The notes beneath the pieces are model-generated. The model searched no databases, had not been told where the DNA came from, and was given only the letters and a program-made list of their open reading frames with translations. Positions 45,748-56,982 of a DNA stretch of 64,000 nt are shown here, piece by piece; the stretch's first letter is position 1, and each line of letters opens with the position of its first letter. This DNA is from Tricholomella constricta. Taxonomy: Eukaryota > Basidiomycota > Agaricomycetes > Agaricales > Lyophyllaceae. Both the position numbers and the translations under genes were made by a program. Location of the stretch: positions 124,001-188,000 of the forward strand of contig JAACJP010000024.1 in assembly GCA_013368375.1 (NCBI GenBank), given 5' to 3'.

Positions 45748-48223
45748 ATGGCTCCTTCTACTAAGTCAAAAAAGCGCACAAAGCCTCCTCAAGGTCGACC
45801 AGTCTCCACATCTGCCATCTCCCAACCTGTCGTCGAGGATGCCTCCCATCTAACAGCTCTTTCGTCCTTTTCGCCGAATGGAAACCATTTTGTTTTCCTT
45901 TCCTTGGCCGTCGACAAGCATCGTCTACGCGTTTACAGCACCGTTACCGGCCAATCTGTGGCGGAACATATCATCGACTCGGCTCGTGTTTCTGCACTTA
46001 CATGGAGCACATTCGATCCATCGCAGGGACAAAGCTCATCTACCAATGCAGAGACATCTCCAAACAAGAAGAAGCGGAGAAAGCGGGATAGTCTGCCTGC
46101 GGACGAAGAAGTGCAGAGCAAAGCAATTGAAGTTGTGATCATTGGCTTGTCTGATGGAACTATCTTGTTCTTCTCCCCCAATCACGGTCGAGTCTTGCGA
46201 ACTTTATCACATTCCAGCAGCACAGCGGAAATCTTAGCCGTGGCCGTGATCGAAAACAGCGACAACACCTCGACGGTCTGGACATCTGGAGCTGATGGTG
46301 CCGTTCGCCTCTGGAACGCCCAGAAAAATGAAATTCTGGGCAGTTGGAAGAGTGATGACCGGATACCGTATTCCTCCCTAGCTGCTCGTCCATTCAATCA
46401 AGAAGGCCGCGTTGACGTTTTGGCTGCACATCACAGCATACATCTATTGTCAACTTCATCCGACAACACCGAGTTCAATACAAAAAAGCCCACACAGCTG
46501 GCATCCTTCACAGGTCATGCATCCCCATCACGACAATTACAATGGGATGCCTCGCAGGCCACCCCAACCCGTTTCTTGTCCCTCGCCGAAGCAGATCGCA
46601 TCTTGTATATCTGGGAGGTCCCCGACGGCTCTTCCACAGAGGGCAAAACCGTTGCGTCAATTCCTCTCGACTCAGACGCCCGTAGTTTCTCGCTTTCTGT
46701 TACCCAAAAGTCGAATGACACGGCCAAGAGGCAGACTCTCCTTACCCTGTCTGCCTCTGGCAAAATATCCCTCTTCCCCATCCCTTCGGAGCTGCCTACT
46801 CCCACCGGCTCAAAACACAAAGTGCCAACCCTGCTTCCACGTTCAAATCTGTCTACGTCTTCAAAGACTGCCTCGGCGATTAAAATTGTCGATGCCGCGT
46901 TCTCAACAGGAGCGGATGGAACAGTGCGGGTTGCACGGCTAGTGGGTGGCATATACCCAGTTTTCGACGTTGTGGTGCGTTGTGTTCGTCTTTTGCTTGC
47001 ATTGCCTTTCTAAGGCCTTTCGTTAGCGGTATCTGGACGCCACGGGCGAATTTATTCCTGAAATTGTCCTCGAGGACGTCAAGGCGCTACCTGCGGCCGA
47101 GGATCAACTCGTGAGTCTCAGTTGCATTGCGTTGTTGAGTTGACCAGCTGCTAAACACCATGTAGACGGCTTCAACACAACGCTACACAGAAGCTCCGAC
47201 ACTTGCCATAGGATCCGGAGTCCAACTGGGCCAGGACGAAGAGATGGACGACCTTGCGCTTCGGGACGTAGATGGCGATTTAGATGTAGACCTGGCAGAG
47301 CTCAGCCTCGGGCAACGACTAACAGCTCTCTCTGGAGCCGACGCCCAGCCATCCTCAGGTAGCGACGACGACACCGCCCTGAGGCAGTTCAAATCCTCAA
47401 AAAAGAAATCGCAGAACGATGTAACTGTCGTTCCTGCCAACTCACTGACGCGGACGTTGATCCAGGCGCTGCACTCCTCGGATTCACGCCTGCTGGAGAC
47501 ATGCTTGGCGCATTCTGACCAGACGCTCATTCGCAACACTGTCAGGAGACTCCCACCGCAGCTCGCGATACCCTTGATTACTGCGTGCGTGGAGCGTCTT
47601 GGGCGCGGTGCGCGGGCGGGGAACATGAAAGGCGGAGGTGGTGGCGCGAGCTCGCAGAGGGGCACAGGTCTCGTAACATGGGTTAAGACTACTTTGACTG
47701 TACATAGCGGACATCTCATGACGGTATGTGCCCCGCGCATTCCACTTTGCCACGGACACTAATATCCGATTTTATATAGATTCCCGACCTTGTTGCGAGG
47801 CTGTCTGGTCTCCATGCGACACTTACATCGAGGCTGATGCTACAGGAGAGCCTTCTCTCGCTGAGTGGCCGATTGGATATGGTCATCTCCCAGATTGAAT
47901 TGCGTTCCTCTGCTGCACCGGCACCGTTAGCCCCTAGGGAAGGCAAGGAGCCTTCAAAGGCTCAGGGCGCTGAGGTCAAGCGATACGTCGAGGGAGAGAG
48001 TGCCGATGAGAGCGATGATGACGAGCAGATGGAGGTGGAGGTTGAGAGTGCCGATGATGAGGGCAGCGTGGAGGACGTTGAATTGGGAGGCGACAGTGAT
48101 GAGGAGGACGAGATGAGCGAGGATGATGAGGAAGAGGATGATGATGATGAAGGGCCGACCTTGAATGGGTTCATCGATGATGAAGCTGAAGAATATAGTG
48201 AAGAGGATGAGGAGAGTGAATAG
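45748..48223 (+). CDS. UTP5: U3 snoRNP/t-UTP protein Utp5 (WDR43)
   Basis: Exons join(45748..46974,47027..47110,47166..47723,47780..48223) give about 770 aa. The N-terminal half is a WD40 propeller (for example IGLSDGTILFFSPNHG, VWTSGADGAVRLWN, DRILYIWEVPDGSS). The C-terminal half has the Utp12 domain (about residues 520-660: NSLTRTLIQALHSSDSRLLE, TVRRLPPQLAIPLITACVERL, WVKTTLTVHSGHLMT). The end is a strongly acidic Asp/Glu tail. Utp5/WDR43 belongs to the t-UTP complex, which joins nascent pre-rRNA in the nucleolus and couples rDNA transcription to processing. The N-terminal KSKKRTK and the internal KKKRRKR are likely nucleolar signals. ATG 45748 is the first in the open frame with a reasonable 5' UTR. 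Confidence 0.9.
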
Positions 48224-48636
48224 GCCTTCAACTTGTTTACATTTACATGGATTTTCAATCTTGCGGTTTCTGTTCATTCGATGGCACGGAGTTGTGATGA
48301 TAGGCCTTTGGACACGAACCTGTTCGACTTGGACCATAACCTAAGTTGATTTACAGGCGATGTGACATCGAGCTCTACCGTACGCCCACTGGAGTCAACT
48401 GGTGAATCAGTGCAGGGCCTGCAGGCAGAACACCGACCTTGAGAGATACGTTGAAAGATGCCAATGAGACCAATGGATTAAGTGAAAAATTAAAAGTGCA
48501 GGATTACGGTACATAGCGTAAATTGGTATCACCATATCATGTTTCCATCTCATCGAAGTATTTGCTAGTGCCTGCCTCTTTTTCCTCGGGTTGAGATTGG
48601 CCCGCACGTCCGCGTATCCTTCGAGGGGGTTGTTTG
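48224..48636. other. Convergent 3' region, UTP5 / Fpg gene
   Basis: Holds the 3' UTRs of the two convergent genes. No coding potential or repeat noticed. Confidence 0.6.
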
Positions 48637-50235
48637 TTAGGCCGCTGGATTGAGTGATGAGACTTCGACGCCATGAGAATGTGCATGGTCCCTCACTTTC
48701 CGTTTCCCTCTTGCTAGTGTGTCATCAAAATCCAAATCGGAATCCGACTCGGTCAATGGTGACAGATCGCTCTCTTCGTCCGTGGCCTGTACATCTAGTC
48801 AGTGTCTGGACATGCGTAGAGCTACGATCGAATATACCTTCTGTTTCCCTTTCGCTTTCCGCTTCTTCGTTCCTCGCTTCTGGGAGGGTTTGGGGGCACC
48901 GGCTGGTGGAACCTGCAGCTGAGTAACATATGCCGATGTCCGCCCTCCCACTGTTATCCACTTTATGGTAGCTGGCTCTCCAGACGGCTAATATCGGGGT
49001 GTTAGTCAGGTAGGACCGATTCCATATGGTGCGCTCTGACCAATTTCATTGTATGCTCCTTCTTCTTCCCCTTTCCCTGTTATAGGGTTAGGTTGTTTCG
49101 CGAGGAAGGTGATACAAGTACTCACCCACCTGTGTTTGAAGAGCCAGTGGTCAGGGAATTTGCTGTCGTCCGCATTTGTTGAGACTGCGATTCGACATAC
49201 TTCCCCGGTTTGGTGATGCAATGCAGTCACCTGCTCTGTTGACAAGGTGTTGCATCGTTGCTCTGGATGTATACGAGCATTGTATAAGATTTCATCTTCA
49301 GATCCTGTCAGCTCCCTAAGAATTTACAATCCATCGCTAGTCCATTTTACCTGCAACCCAATTGCCAACACCAGCACTGAACGACTGATCCAGGAGCAGC
49401 GCTTTAATCGGGCATGACCTTTTCAGAACCAGAGGGGCGAATTCCTCGAAGGATGGCATGGAAAGAATGGGGTCGAAACCAAGCTCTGAAATTGGCGGCT
49501 CGGTTAGAGGTGATGCGCGGAGCCTGACCCGCCCAAGGCGTCTCGCATCCAGGAATGCCAAGTGCGCGACATCCCCAGTGGTATCGTCTACGAGGTGAAG
49601 AATAAACTGCAAAGGTAAGATCAAAGAGTTACATTGAAGCAATGTGGATATGGAAGGTAAGCTCGAAGCACCTTGAAGAAACGCGGTGGCCAATCCGTGC
49701 TCGCTGATTTGGGCGTCTCCTTGTAGTAGGTCGGGAGTTCGCCCTTTACCTTACATGCACGGTAAAACCATTAGCCTATTACTTAGCACCGAAACTTGTG
49801 CGACTTCAAATCAAATTACCTGAAGCATTCCCGTCATGCCGAAGTGGAGGACAGGCATCCTCCCCTTGCTATCCAGTTCCAGGTAGAAGCACTTGCCTTA
49901 AGGTGACATTATCAGCATGTCGAATAGATCGTTTTGAGTGAACAAGTCTGACCATATCTGCCGGCGCCAATGACGCGTCTTCCGGTGATTTCTTGCGCCT
50001 GCAAAACTAGTTGATAAATGGAGAGGATTCGAAAGTTACAAGGACTCACGAACTCTTCGTGCGTTATCCCGGAGAAAACGATATCGTCTTCAATTGTCTC
50101 TACCGATTCTATTCTCTTACCAACCGCTATGGTTTGTACAACGCCAGTCGCCCTTTCCACTTCTTTGGTTCCAAAACAGTCAGCGTGCGAGATGGCACTT
50201 GGTACGAAAACACCCCAACCTGGCAATTCTGGCAT
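48637..50235 (-). CDS. Formamidopyrimidine-DNA glycosylase (Fpg/MutM type)
   Basis: Ten exons, complement(join(48637..48786,48838..48987,49041..49076,49126..49295,49351..49606,49672..49749,49820..49896,49953..49998,50050..50162,50220..50235)), give about 363 aa. Splicing produces MPELPEVERATGVVQ: Pro2 (the Schiff-base nucleophile) and Glu3, the hallmark of Fpg/Nei base-excision enzymes. Other marks are GRRVIGAGRYGK, LHFGMTGMLQVKGELPTYY, FLDARRLGRVRLR and KALLLDQSFSAGVGNWVADE (helix-two-turn-helix). The C-terminal VGGRTSAYV sits in the place of the zinc finger but has no Cys4, as in plant and fungal zincless Fpg. The tail is Lys-rich then acidic (KKRKAKGK), suggesting nuclear import. Likely removes oxidised purines and their hydantoin products. 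The first intron follows codon 5, so the first coding exon is only 16 nt. Confidence 0.92.
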
Positions 50236-50473
50236 TACACGGGCCCTTGATATAAATCAATTGCTATAGATGCGTAGTTGCTGAATCCAAGCTCCTTGTG
50301 AGTTGTGACGTTCCTGGTCCACGCGACATCCACGATCGCCGGAACGAAATTAAGAATGATCAATGATTGACGATTAGGAGCCGCAGTCACGCCATGTCTG
50401 ACTTCCCCTAGAGGCAATGCGTACAAATTGCCAAGAATATGGAGACAGAGGCTCTGCTCTGTAACCTTTCTTC

Positions 50474-52639
50474 ATGGCAGAACCAGCGACGGTCGAGATA
50501 GCCCCACAAGCAACGGAGAATAATCTGGAAAAGGTCCAGAAATTGGCTGGTCGTCCACCCTGGGGACTGAGATGGAGATCCTCATACTGGTTCACGACAT
50601 TTACAGTCGGGCTGGGTGCGTTGACCACAGATTCAACGTCGGAAAGAAAGGCCTAACCTTCCACAGGCATCGCAACAGACCTCCTGGTTTACACAATTAT
50701 CATCCCTGTTATGCCTTTTCATCTCCAGACATTGGGGTACTCCCGCGTTTCGGCCCTCTCTGGATGGCTACTCTTTGCATATGTATGTCTTTTGCATCGA
50801 ATAACTGTCAAGGTAGCTGAGATATCGTTTCTCTAGTCAGCTGGCCTGGTTCTATGTGCGTTACCCGATCCCAACTTGAGGTGTTTATTGTTTAAACGCG
50901 TAGCGTCAATATAGCCACGATACCCATCGCTGTGTTTTCTGAGAGCTACAGCATGCGCAGGACACCTCTTATAATTGGTCTTGTGATACTTTTGGGCTCC
51001 CAGGTCATGCTAATGGAGGCACCTATATACGCAGTCATGTGTATTGCCAGAGTGCTGCAAGGCGTCGGTTCCTCAATGGTTTGGGTTGTAGGTTTGGCAC
51101 TACTGTGAGTCTAGTCAAGCTTGAATTAAATAGCTCCCTGATCACCATAGCGTTTAGATGTGACGTTACGCCTGAAGTTCTCATTGGCAGTGAGTTTTAA
51201 TTACCTTGAAACATAATAACATTTGACGTTGTTTCCAAAGGGCAACTTGGAATTGCTATGGGTGGCTTGTCGGCTGGGTAATGTACTGCTAATCTTGCGA
51301 CGAATCAACGCTGACGATGCCTCCAGGACACTGATAGGCCCACCCGTTGGTGGCGCACTCTATTCACACTTTGGTTACCGAGGACCGTTTGTTTTCGGAA
51401 TGGCATCGACATTTCTCGATCTCATTGCACGATTGCTCCTCATAGAGCGTAAGGATGCGCTCAAATGGGGAGTGGACCCAAAAAAGGCTAACAATGGAGC
51501 CACCGAGGAGACCCATGATAGCGAGAGGGTGACGATCCAGCCGTCACAGTCCGCAGATGGTCTGCAGGAGACGAAGAATGAAAATAACGATGTCAGCGAG
51601 CATAGCAAGCATTTCGACAGTTTACAGGCGGCCGAGACATCACTTTCCGAGAAGCCGCAACAAAAGCCTGCTTCGCTTCTGATCGTTATCGTTAGGCTCG
51701 CCAAATCCTCCAGGGCGTTGATCGCATTTATAATCACCTTTGTCTATGGGTATAAATTTCTAATCATTTATTGGCGAATCATTTACGCGGATACCTTATC
51801 AATTCAGTGTGGTTTTCACCAGCCAGGAGCCTTCTCTTCCCTTGCATCTTCAGAATGTGTGGGGGCTCGATGCTGGAAAGGTCGGCCTCATCTTTCTGGC
51901 GGCCGTTGTACCGACTCTTTTTTGTAAGTTCGAGGATGCGAATGACGATGTTCTAGCTAACCTCATACCCAGCGGCACCTATAACGGGCTGGTATGCTGA
52001 TAAAAAGGGATCAGAGTGGGTCACATTCATATGCCTTCTTCTCGCCTTGCCGTGGTGGGTTGTCGTAATCATAAGAGGGCCTCTGGCCCTTTTTACTGTT
52101 GCATTTGCGGTGGAGAGTAAGTATGATCAATTGGCTTCCCTATTTCGACTCCATATTCGGACTCTTTACAGCATTTTTTACGTCCGGCGTAATATCACCT
52201 TTGACCGCAGAGCTTGCTGCCATTGCCCGAGAACTCGAGGGTGTTGGATGTACGTTTTACCTATTGCCAGTCAAGTTTCTATTGACAATCTATCAACCTA
52301 ACCTAGATGCGCATGTTTATGGTGCATTTAATATTGCCTATGGCATAGGCTCTGCAGGTACATCGTATTCAATAACTACGAGTGCTGGAAGCCTGTCTGA
52401 TCTCATATTCATCATAGTTGGTCCAATTATTGGTGGACAGGTCAATTTCTTTTGGCTTCACCTCAAGTAATTTCACCTGACATTTGCTTTAGGTTTACGA
52501 CAATGTGAAGCACGGCTGGACAGCTCTTTGCCTCCTGGCCGCTGGAATGCTTGCTGGATCCCTCGTGCTCGCCTTTTACTATACGGGTGCTGATCCACTA
52601 GCGAGGAGACTTGCACGGAGCTTGAAACGTGAAAAATAA
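50474..52639 (+). CDS. Major facilitator superfamily transporter
   Basis: Thirteen exons, join(50474..50615,50667..50782,50837..50855,50915..51104,51158..51189,51241..51277,51327..51749,51808..51923,51973..52116,52172..52249,52307..52357,52418..52440,52493..52639), give about 505 aa. Twelve hydrophobic segments are expected: the first follows RSSYWFTTFTVGLG, and the sixth ends before a long hydrophilic loop (about residues 220-290, Glu/Ser/Asn-rich). MFS marks: GYSRVSALSGWLLFAYSAG (TM2 region), ARVLQGVGSSMVWVVGLAL (TM4), GIAMGGLSAGTLIGPPVGGALY (TM5 motif C, drug/H+ antiporter type) and ADKKG after TM8. It resembles the vesicular-amine/multidrug H+-antiporter groups of fungi. Substrate unknown. 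Neighbouring genes are not a biosynthetic cluster, so no pathway is implied. Confidence 0.88.
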
Positions 52640-53247
52640 GGGAATCGCTTTACTTAGGTAGAGCGGCTGGCAAAAATGGGGATTACCTTCCCATAAATGT
52701 ACCGACTATCAACTGTGGTCCTTTGTAAACTGTGCCACCTCTATTTAACTTTGATGCAGTCTTACAGTCACAAATTGAAAGTAGACACCTTTTTTATATG
52801 ACCTCGTAGCCATTGGCTTCAGATGTTCATCTATCACTGACAAGCTCGCGGCGCAGTCACTGAAGTATCGTTACGGTGGCTTTTCGCGCAAGGAAGATAT
52901 CACGAGGCGAGGTTGGCCAAAGAGGTGCCACACGAGGTTACAAATAAGGGGCTGTGTGTGATTGTGAATGTTGCGGGTTCGGTATGTTGGGAAGCTGCAC
53001 AGCCACGCTGGAGCTCCTTCACGACCGGCAACTGTGTCGTGTCAACAATCAATCGTCTGACAAGGTCATCCTTTTCTTTTGCAGCTTGTCTTTTGCTTCC
53101 ATCGTCTGTGGGTTTGTGAGAGAAATTTCCCGGTGCAATTGGAGTATTGAGTGAAGCAGGCGTTAAAAGTGAGTTGTGTTCAAAGGCATCAGTGGGGGTG
53201 AGGTCCATACTCAGAGTGTCATATCGTCAAGCGTGGTATTGGGCGAT
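52640..53247. other. Intergenic region between MFS gene and 53248 gene
   Basis: Both neighbours are plus strand. The stretch should contain the MFS 3' UTR and the next promoter. A minus-strand frame at 52900-53208 shows no family motif and is not supported. Confidence 0.5.
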
Positions 53248-55034
53248 ATGAGAAGGCACTCCAACCCGTCACCTATCCCTTCCACAGCGGCACCCTTAGT
53301 GGGAGAGGACAGCGCCTCCCTTGTCCCTACCAGGCCCACCTCTCCGACGGGCCCGCGCGACCATACAGAGACCCAGAGAAGCCTCCAACAGGCATCTGCC
53401 GCATTGGAGGCTGCCTATCGCCGGATACGCCAAGTTCGCCGTAATCTCCTGGAGGTGACAGGTGGCATGCCTTTAGACCACCCAACCCGCTCCTCCGATG
53501 TTATCAACGTTGGCCCTGATCACGACGCCATTGTCCTGACCGATCCTTATAGCGCCTATGTTGAGCAGTTGCGGCACTTGACTGACTCACCCACAATGGC
53601 CGCGGAACCCGAGCTACGTGGCACAAATGGTTTTCTAGAATTGCCACCGTTAAACACACCAAGCCCGGCAGACCTTACATCTCCAAGGACCCAGAATTTG
53701 CCGGATCTCTCTCATCGTCCTTATCCTCTCCCTCGACGCGCCCAGCTGTACCAATTCTCTCGACGACGGGACGACTATATGGACGACCCGTCTACCTCTC
53801 TCGGGCGACGTGTCGCCGCCCGTGAAGCAGCATCAGCCTCAAACTCTGAACCTGGTTCTACTTCCGCTACTTTGAATTCGTTGTACCGGTTCGATGGAAA
53901 TCCTGCTCAGCTTCTTGCGTCTATAGAACGTGATATCGATCTTTTCCGGTCATTGGCACGACAACGACGCGGAGACGCTGCACCAGCACCAGCACCGGGA
54001 CCTGATGGTGCTACGAACTCAGCTTCGACTCGTCCAAGCCTGGTAGTGAACGACACTGTCTCTCGCAGTGAGTCCGCAGGCTCAGGTAGCAGAGTTATGG
54101 AATCGTTCCCCACTTCGAGAAGGCGCAGGCTGTTGATCCATAATAATCGTCTTTCGGGGTCGTTTCAGCCAGACAGGCTCTCGCTCCTCTCGAATATTTC
54201 TGTCCAAAATCTACCTACCCCTGTGTCTGCCGGCAACCCTCGGCCATTGCTTTTTGAAGAGCCATCAACTTATCTTCCAGCTGCAAATTTCACAGAGCCC
54301 GACACGAGACCGAATTTTGCAGAAGATTCCATCGAAGAGCAGAGAAACTATATTATTCGGAGGAGATACAATGCCGACGGGGAAGAACACGTTCACCCGA
54401 TCAACTTGGAGTGGATCGACGAGACGCCTATGTGGATTGGGCCTGGTGGTATTTTACGGGAGCACGAACGCCGGGCTAGAGAGTCATCCCAATCTGTGCA
54501 AGAAGGAGGGCCACAGCGTCGGCGGGGCTGGGGTACGTGCCTGTCATGTAGATCGACTGTTTTGCTGCAAACTCATCTTTCCTCTTCAAATCAGCCCGTC
54601 TTGACGCAGACGGAAACGAGATACCGTCTGACGAAGAGGAAGAACTCGAACGAATCCGCGCCGAGTATCGCATCCAGGCGCAGACTCGCCCTCGCACTTA
54701 CTACCATACAACAGAGGCCCAGTCTCATCCAGGCTTCCATTCTCTGCAAGCTGCAACGACCTCGACATCTCTCATCCCGGACGAGAGCGCCAGCATTTTG
54801 GGTAGCATTCCTCGCGTACGGTTGAATGTACGAGACTCGCGGCTATCTTACGAGAGCGTCAAGCAACCTGTCGCCGCTGTGGATGTTATCACTCGCAAGG
54901 AGACGTCATACTCCAGTTCCGTCTTCTGCAATCCACTCCCTATGCCAATCGAGGAAATGGTCTGGTCCCCGCCGAAGCGCAAACCACCTCGAGTTGTCAC
55001 CGTTCCTGGGCACGCCAGCCTTGCCGGAAGGTGA
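53248..55034 (+). CDS. Unrecognised Ser/Pro/Arg-rich protein
   Basis: Two exons, join(53248..54532,54595..55034), give about 574 aa. I do not recognise a family. It opens with a Ser/Thr/Pro-rich stretch, then a helix with an Arg-rich heptad pattern (LEAAYRRIRQVRRNLLEVTG, residues about 58-78). A long disordered middle contains scattered RRR clusters and a repeated Pro-Ala run near residue 245. Two parts look conserved rather than random: residues about 370-420, where YIIRRRYNADGEEHVHPINL is followed by LEWIDETPMWIGPGG; and the C-terminus, where GSIPRVRLNVRDSRLSYES is followed by MPIEEMVWSPPKRKPPRV. The first resembles a short folded unit, and the second could be a docking motif. No signal peptide or membrane segment. 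The intron joins an acidic EEEELERIRAEYRIQ helix in frame. Most likely a basidiomycete-specific regulator or scaffold, but this is a guess. Confidence 0.75.
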
Positions 55035-56150
55035 TCTCTTGAATTTGACTCTTTTTCTTTCTTGGTTAGAGGAATCATTACCCCCCCCCCTCTTACACTC
55101 CCTTTGCACCATGCGCTGAGTCTCCTGGGTAAATGTTGACAATCTTGTACTCTGGGCTACCACTTTATTCCAATCATACAACGCTTCTTTCATAACAATT
55201 ATGGTACTCTTTGCCTTGTTACCCATACCGTATTGCTAGAACACCCGTGGTTGAGAGCCGCGCAGGCATGATTCCGATATTTTTCGACCAGTACCGCTAG
55301 TAGTTGTTGATTAGGGTCCACGGGCTTGATGGAATGTCAATACAGTCAGTCCTCTCGAAGTCCGCGTCAATTACTTCCATGAAGCTTTTCAAAAACGGGA
55401 TTTAAGACTCGAGGTCAACTTCTCCGGTGCGATACAGTCAACGCCGTCCACCACATAGTGTGATTTTAATTCAAACCTGGGCACAGGTGAGGGTGATGAG
55501 TATAGAGTCAATTGTTTCCTCAAGAGTCCTCCAGAAGGTTCGGAATAATGAGTGAAACGGATCATTCTGCGTTGCCCATGCGGCAGGCTGACAGTCAAGG
55601 AGGCGAATAAACGTTCGGGGAAATCTGGACATGTGCAACAAAGAAGATCATATTAAACCTAAGTACCGTGGCTCGCGGGATCTGGTGGAAGAATCTACCT
55701 GCCGGACATCCTTAGCTGGTGACAGTCAATGCCGAGTAAATTGGTAAATGTCTACATCTATTCCGACCTAACTTCTATTAAGTATTCTAATAAACGCGCC
55801 ATGCGCGAGGAAAGATACGTGTACCCCGTACAGCATGCATACAAAAGTAAAACTGACCTCCGGGTCGTAGTAAGATGTGAGAGAACGGTATGCAATGTAA
55901 CCAGCACGCCAGGCATACACACATACGTATACGTATACATTGGGGCAGGAAAAATGAAACAGCATCGAGCATGTGCATGAAGTATGGATCATATGCATAG
56001 CATGTCCACGAAGAAAGAAACGAACCCAAGTATGAAATCCCATCCGTCCACAGCCCGGCAAAGACCCCAACGCGAAAGAAAATCCAAAAATGACCCATCC
56101 GTTCCATGCGAACCAAGAAGAGAAATGCGAAGCATGAGCATCCAGCCGGC
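55035..56150. other. Gene-poor stretch
   Basis: About 1.1 kb after the 53248 gene. A run of ten C's lies at 55081. Overlapping frames at 55730-56190 on both strands are compositionally odd (Tyr/Val or Cys/Phe rich) and lack splice support or family motifs. I see no convincing gene. Confidence 0.5.
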
Positions 56151-56782
56151 TTACGCCTCGCCCGCCCCGATCCCGACCTTGGTGAGCCACGCCCGGAACC
56201 CGCCCGTACTAGCCGTGCTGCGCACGCTCCCGAGGCTGCGGAAGCTCTCGAAAGACGGAGCGAGGCGGCATGCGTGGTGGAGGCGTCGGCATGGGTATCG
56301 ACGTCTGGGATGGATGCAAGAAAGGGGTCGGTGGCGTAGGGCCTGGGGCGGGGCCGTTGAGGTCTGGGTCGTGTGGGCAGGGGATGGGAGTAGGAGTGAG
56401 ATTTTTGGTGCGTGGGGCTGACCCCCACGCACCAAAAATGATGGGCAGATATGCCACTCTGAAAGATTACCTGGCCTTGTACTTTACGACAATGTTTGTA
56501 CATTCCACCAGGGAATAACAGACAGCCAGATGGTGGAAGGGGTGCTAAAGGGTGTGCTGTAGGAAGAGAGGGGGTACCGCGCATTGGGGTAGGTGTGTAA
56601 GGTGGAGCTTGAGTTTGAACGGGAGCGGGAGGACTGCGAGCGTGTGGTTGATCGGATCCTAAATAGCAGCCCGTCTTATCAGTGTCGATAGCAACAGAGT
56701 TGCGGTACTCCAAGTTGACAGTATTATGTATCCACGATGGCGAAACTCCTTTAACCCTGCCATAACTGATCATTAGATGCAT
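56151..56782 (-). other. Possible Pro-rich 3' exons of the ankyrin gene
   Basis: A minus-strand open stretch reads GVKGVSPSWIHNTVNLEYR and then a Pro-rich segment. Another frame ends in FRAWLTKVGIGAGEA with a stop at 56151. Both look more protein-like than random. The ankyrin gene to the right ends in a GTGAGT donor at 56986, so these could be its downstream exons. Frames do not join cleanly, and the perfect hairpin at 56401-56439 lies between them. Treat as unresolved. Confidence 0.3.
56401..56439. repeat. Perfect 17-bp hairpin
   Basis: Bases 56401-56417 and 56423-56439 are exact reverse complements (arm ATTTTTGGTGCGTGGGG) around a 5-nt loop. No homology to a known terminator or element is claimed. 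Confidence 0.9.
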
Positions 56783-56982
56783 CCGAGTCTATAACGAACA
56801 AGAGTCTGCCGGAACCTTGACGAGAAAGGTTGATTATTTCAGTATGAAGGAAGAGCCTCCGACTCAAGAATACATGATATCCGGGATTCAGTGATATGCA
56901 GGCCGTACGGTTACAAAAAAGAAACCAGTCATTCTCAACTGCCAGAATAATTGTAAGACAAGTGGACAATCATTGGAAGAAC

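Noticed and set aside
47962..48258. Ser-rich minus-strand frame
   Set aside because: It is the reverse complement of the acidic Asp/Glu tail of UTP5; GAT/GAG repeats always give a Ser-rich frame on the other strand.
50474..55034. Secondary-metabolite cluster around the MFS transporter
   Set aside because: No synthase, P450 or other tailoring enzyme lies nearby; neighbours are a DNA glycosylase and an unrecognised protein.
55787..56782. Long minus-strand open frame of about 330 codons
   Set aside because: Its first third may be real exon sequence, but the remainder changes character (Pro/Arg then Cys/Phe rich) and runs through the hairpin; no single protein family or consistent splice pattern supports it as one gene.
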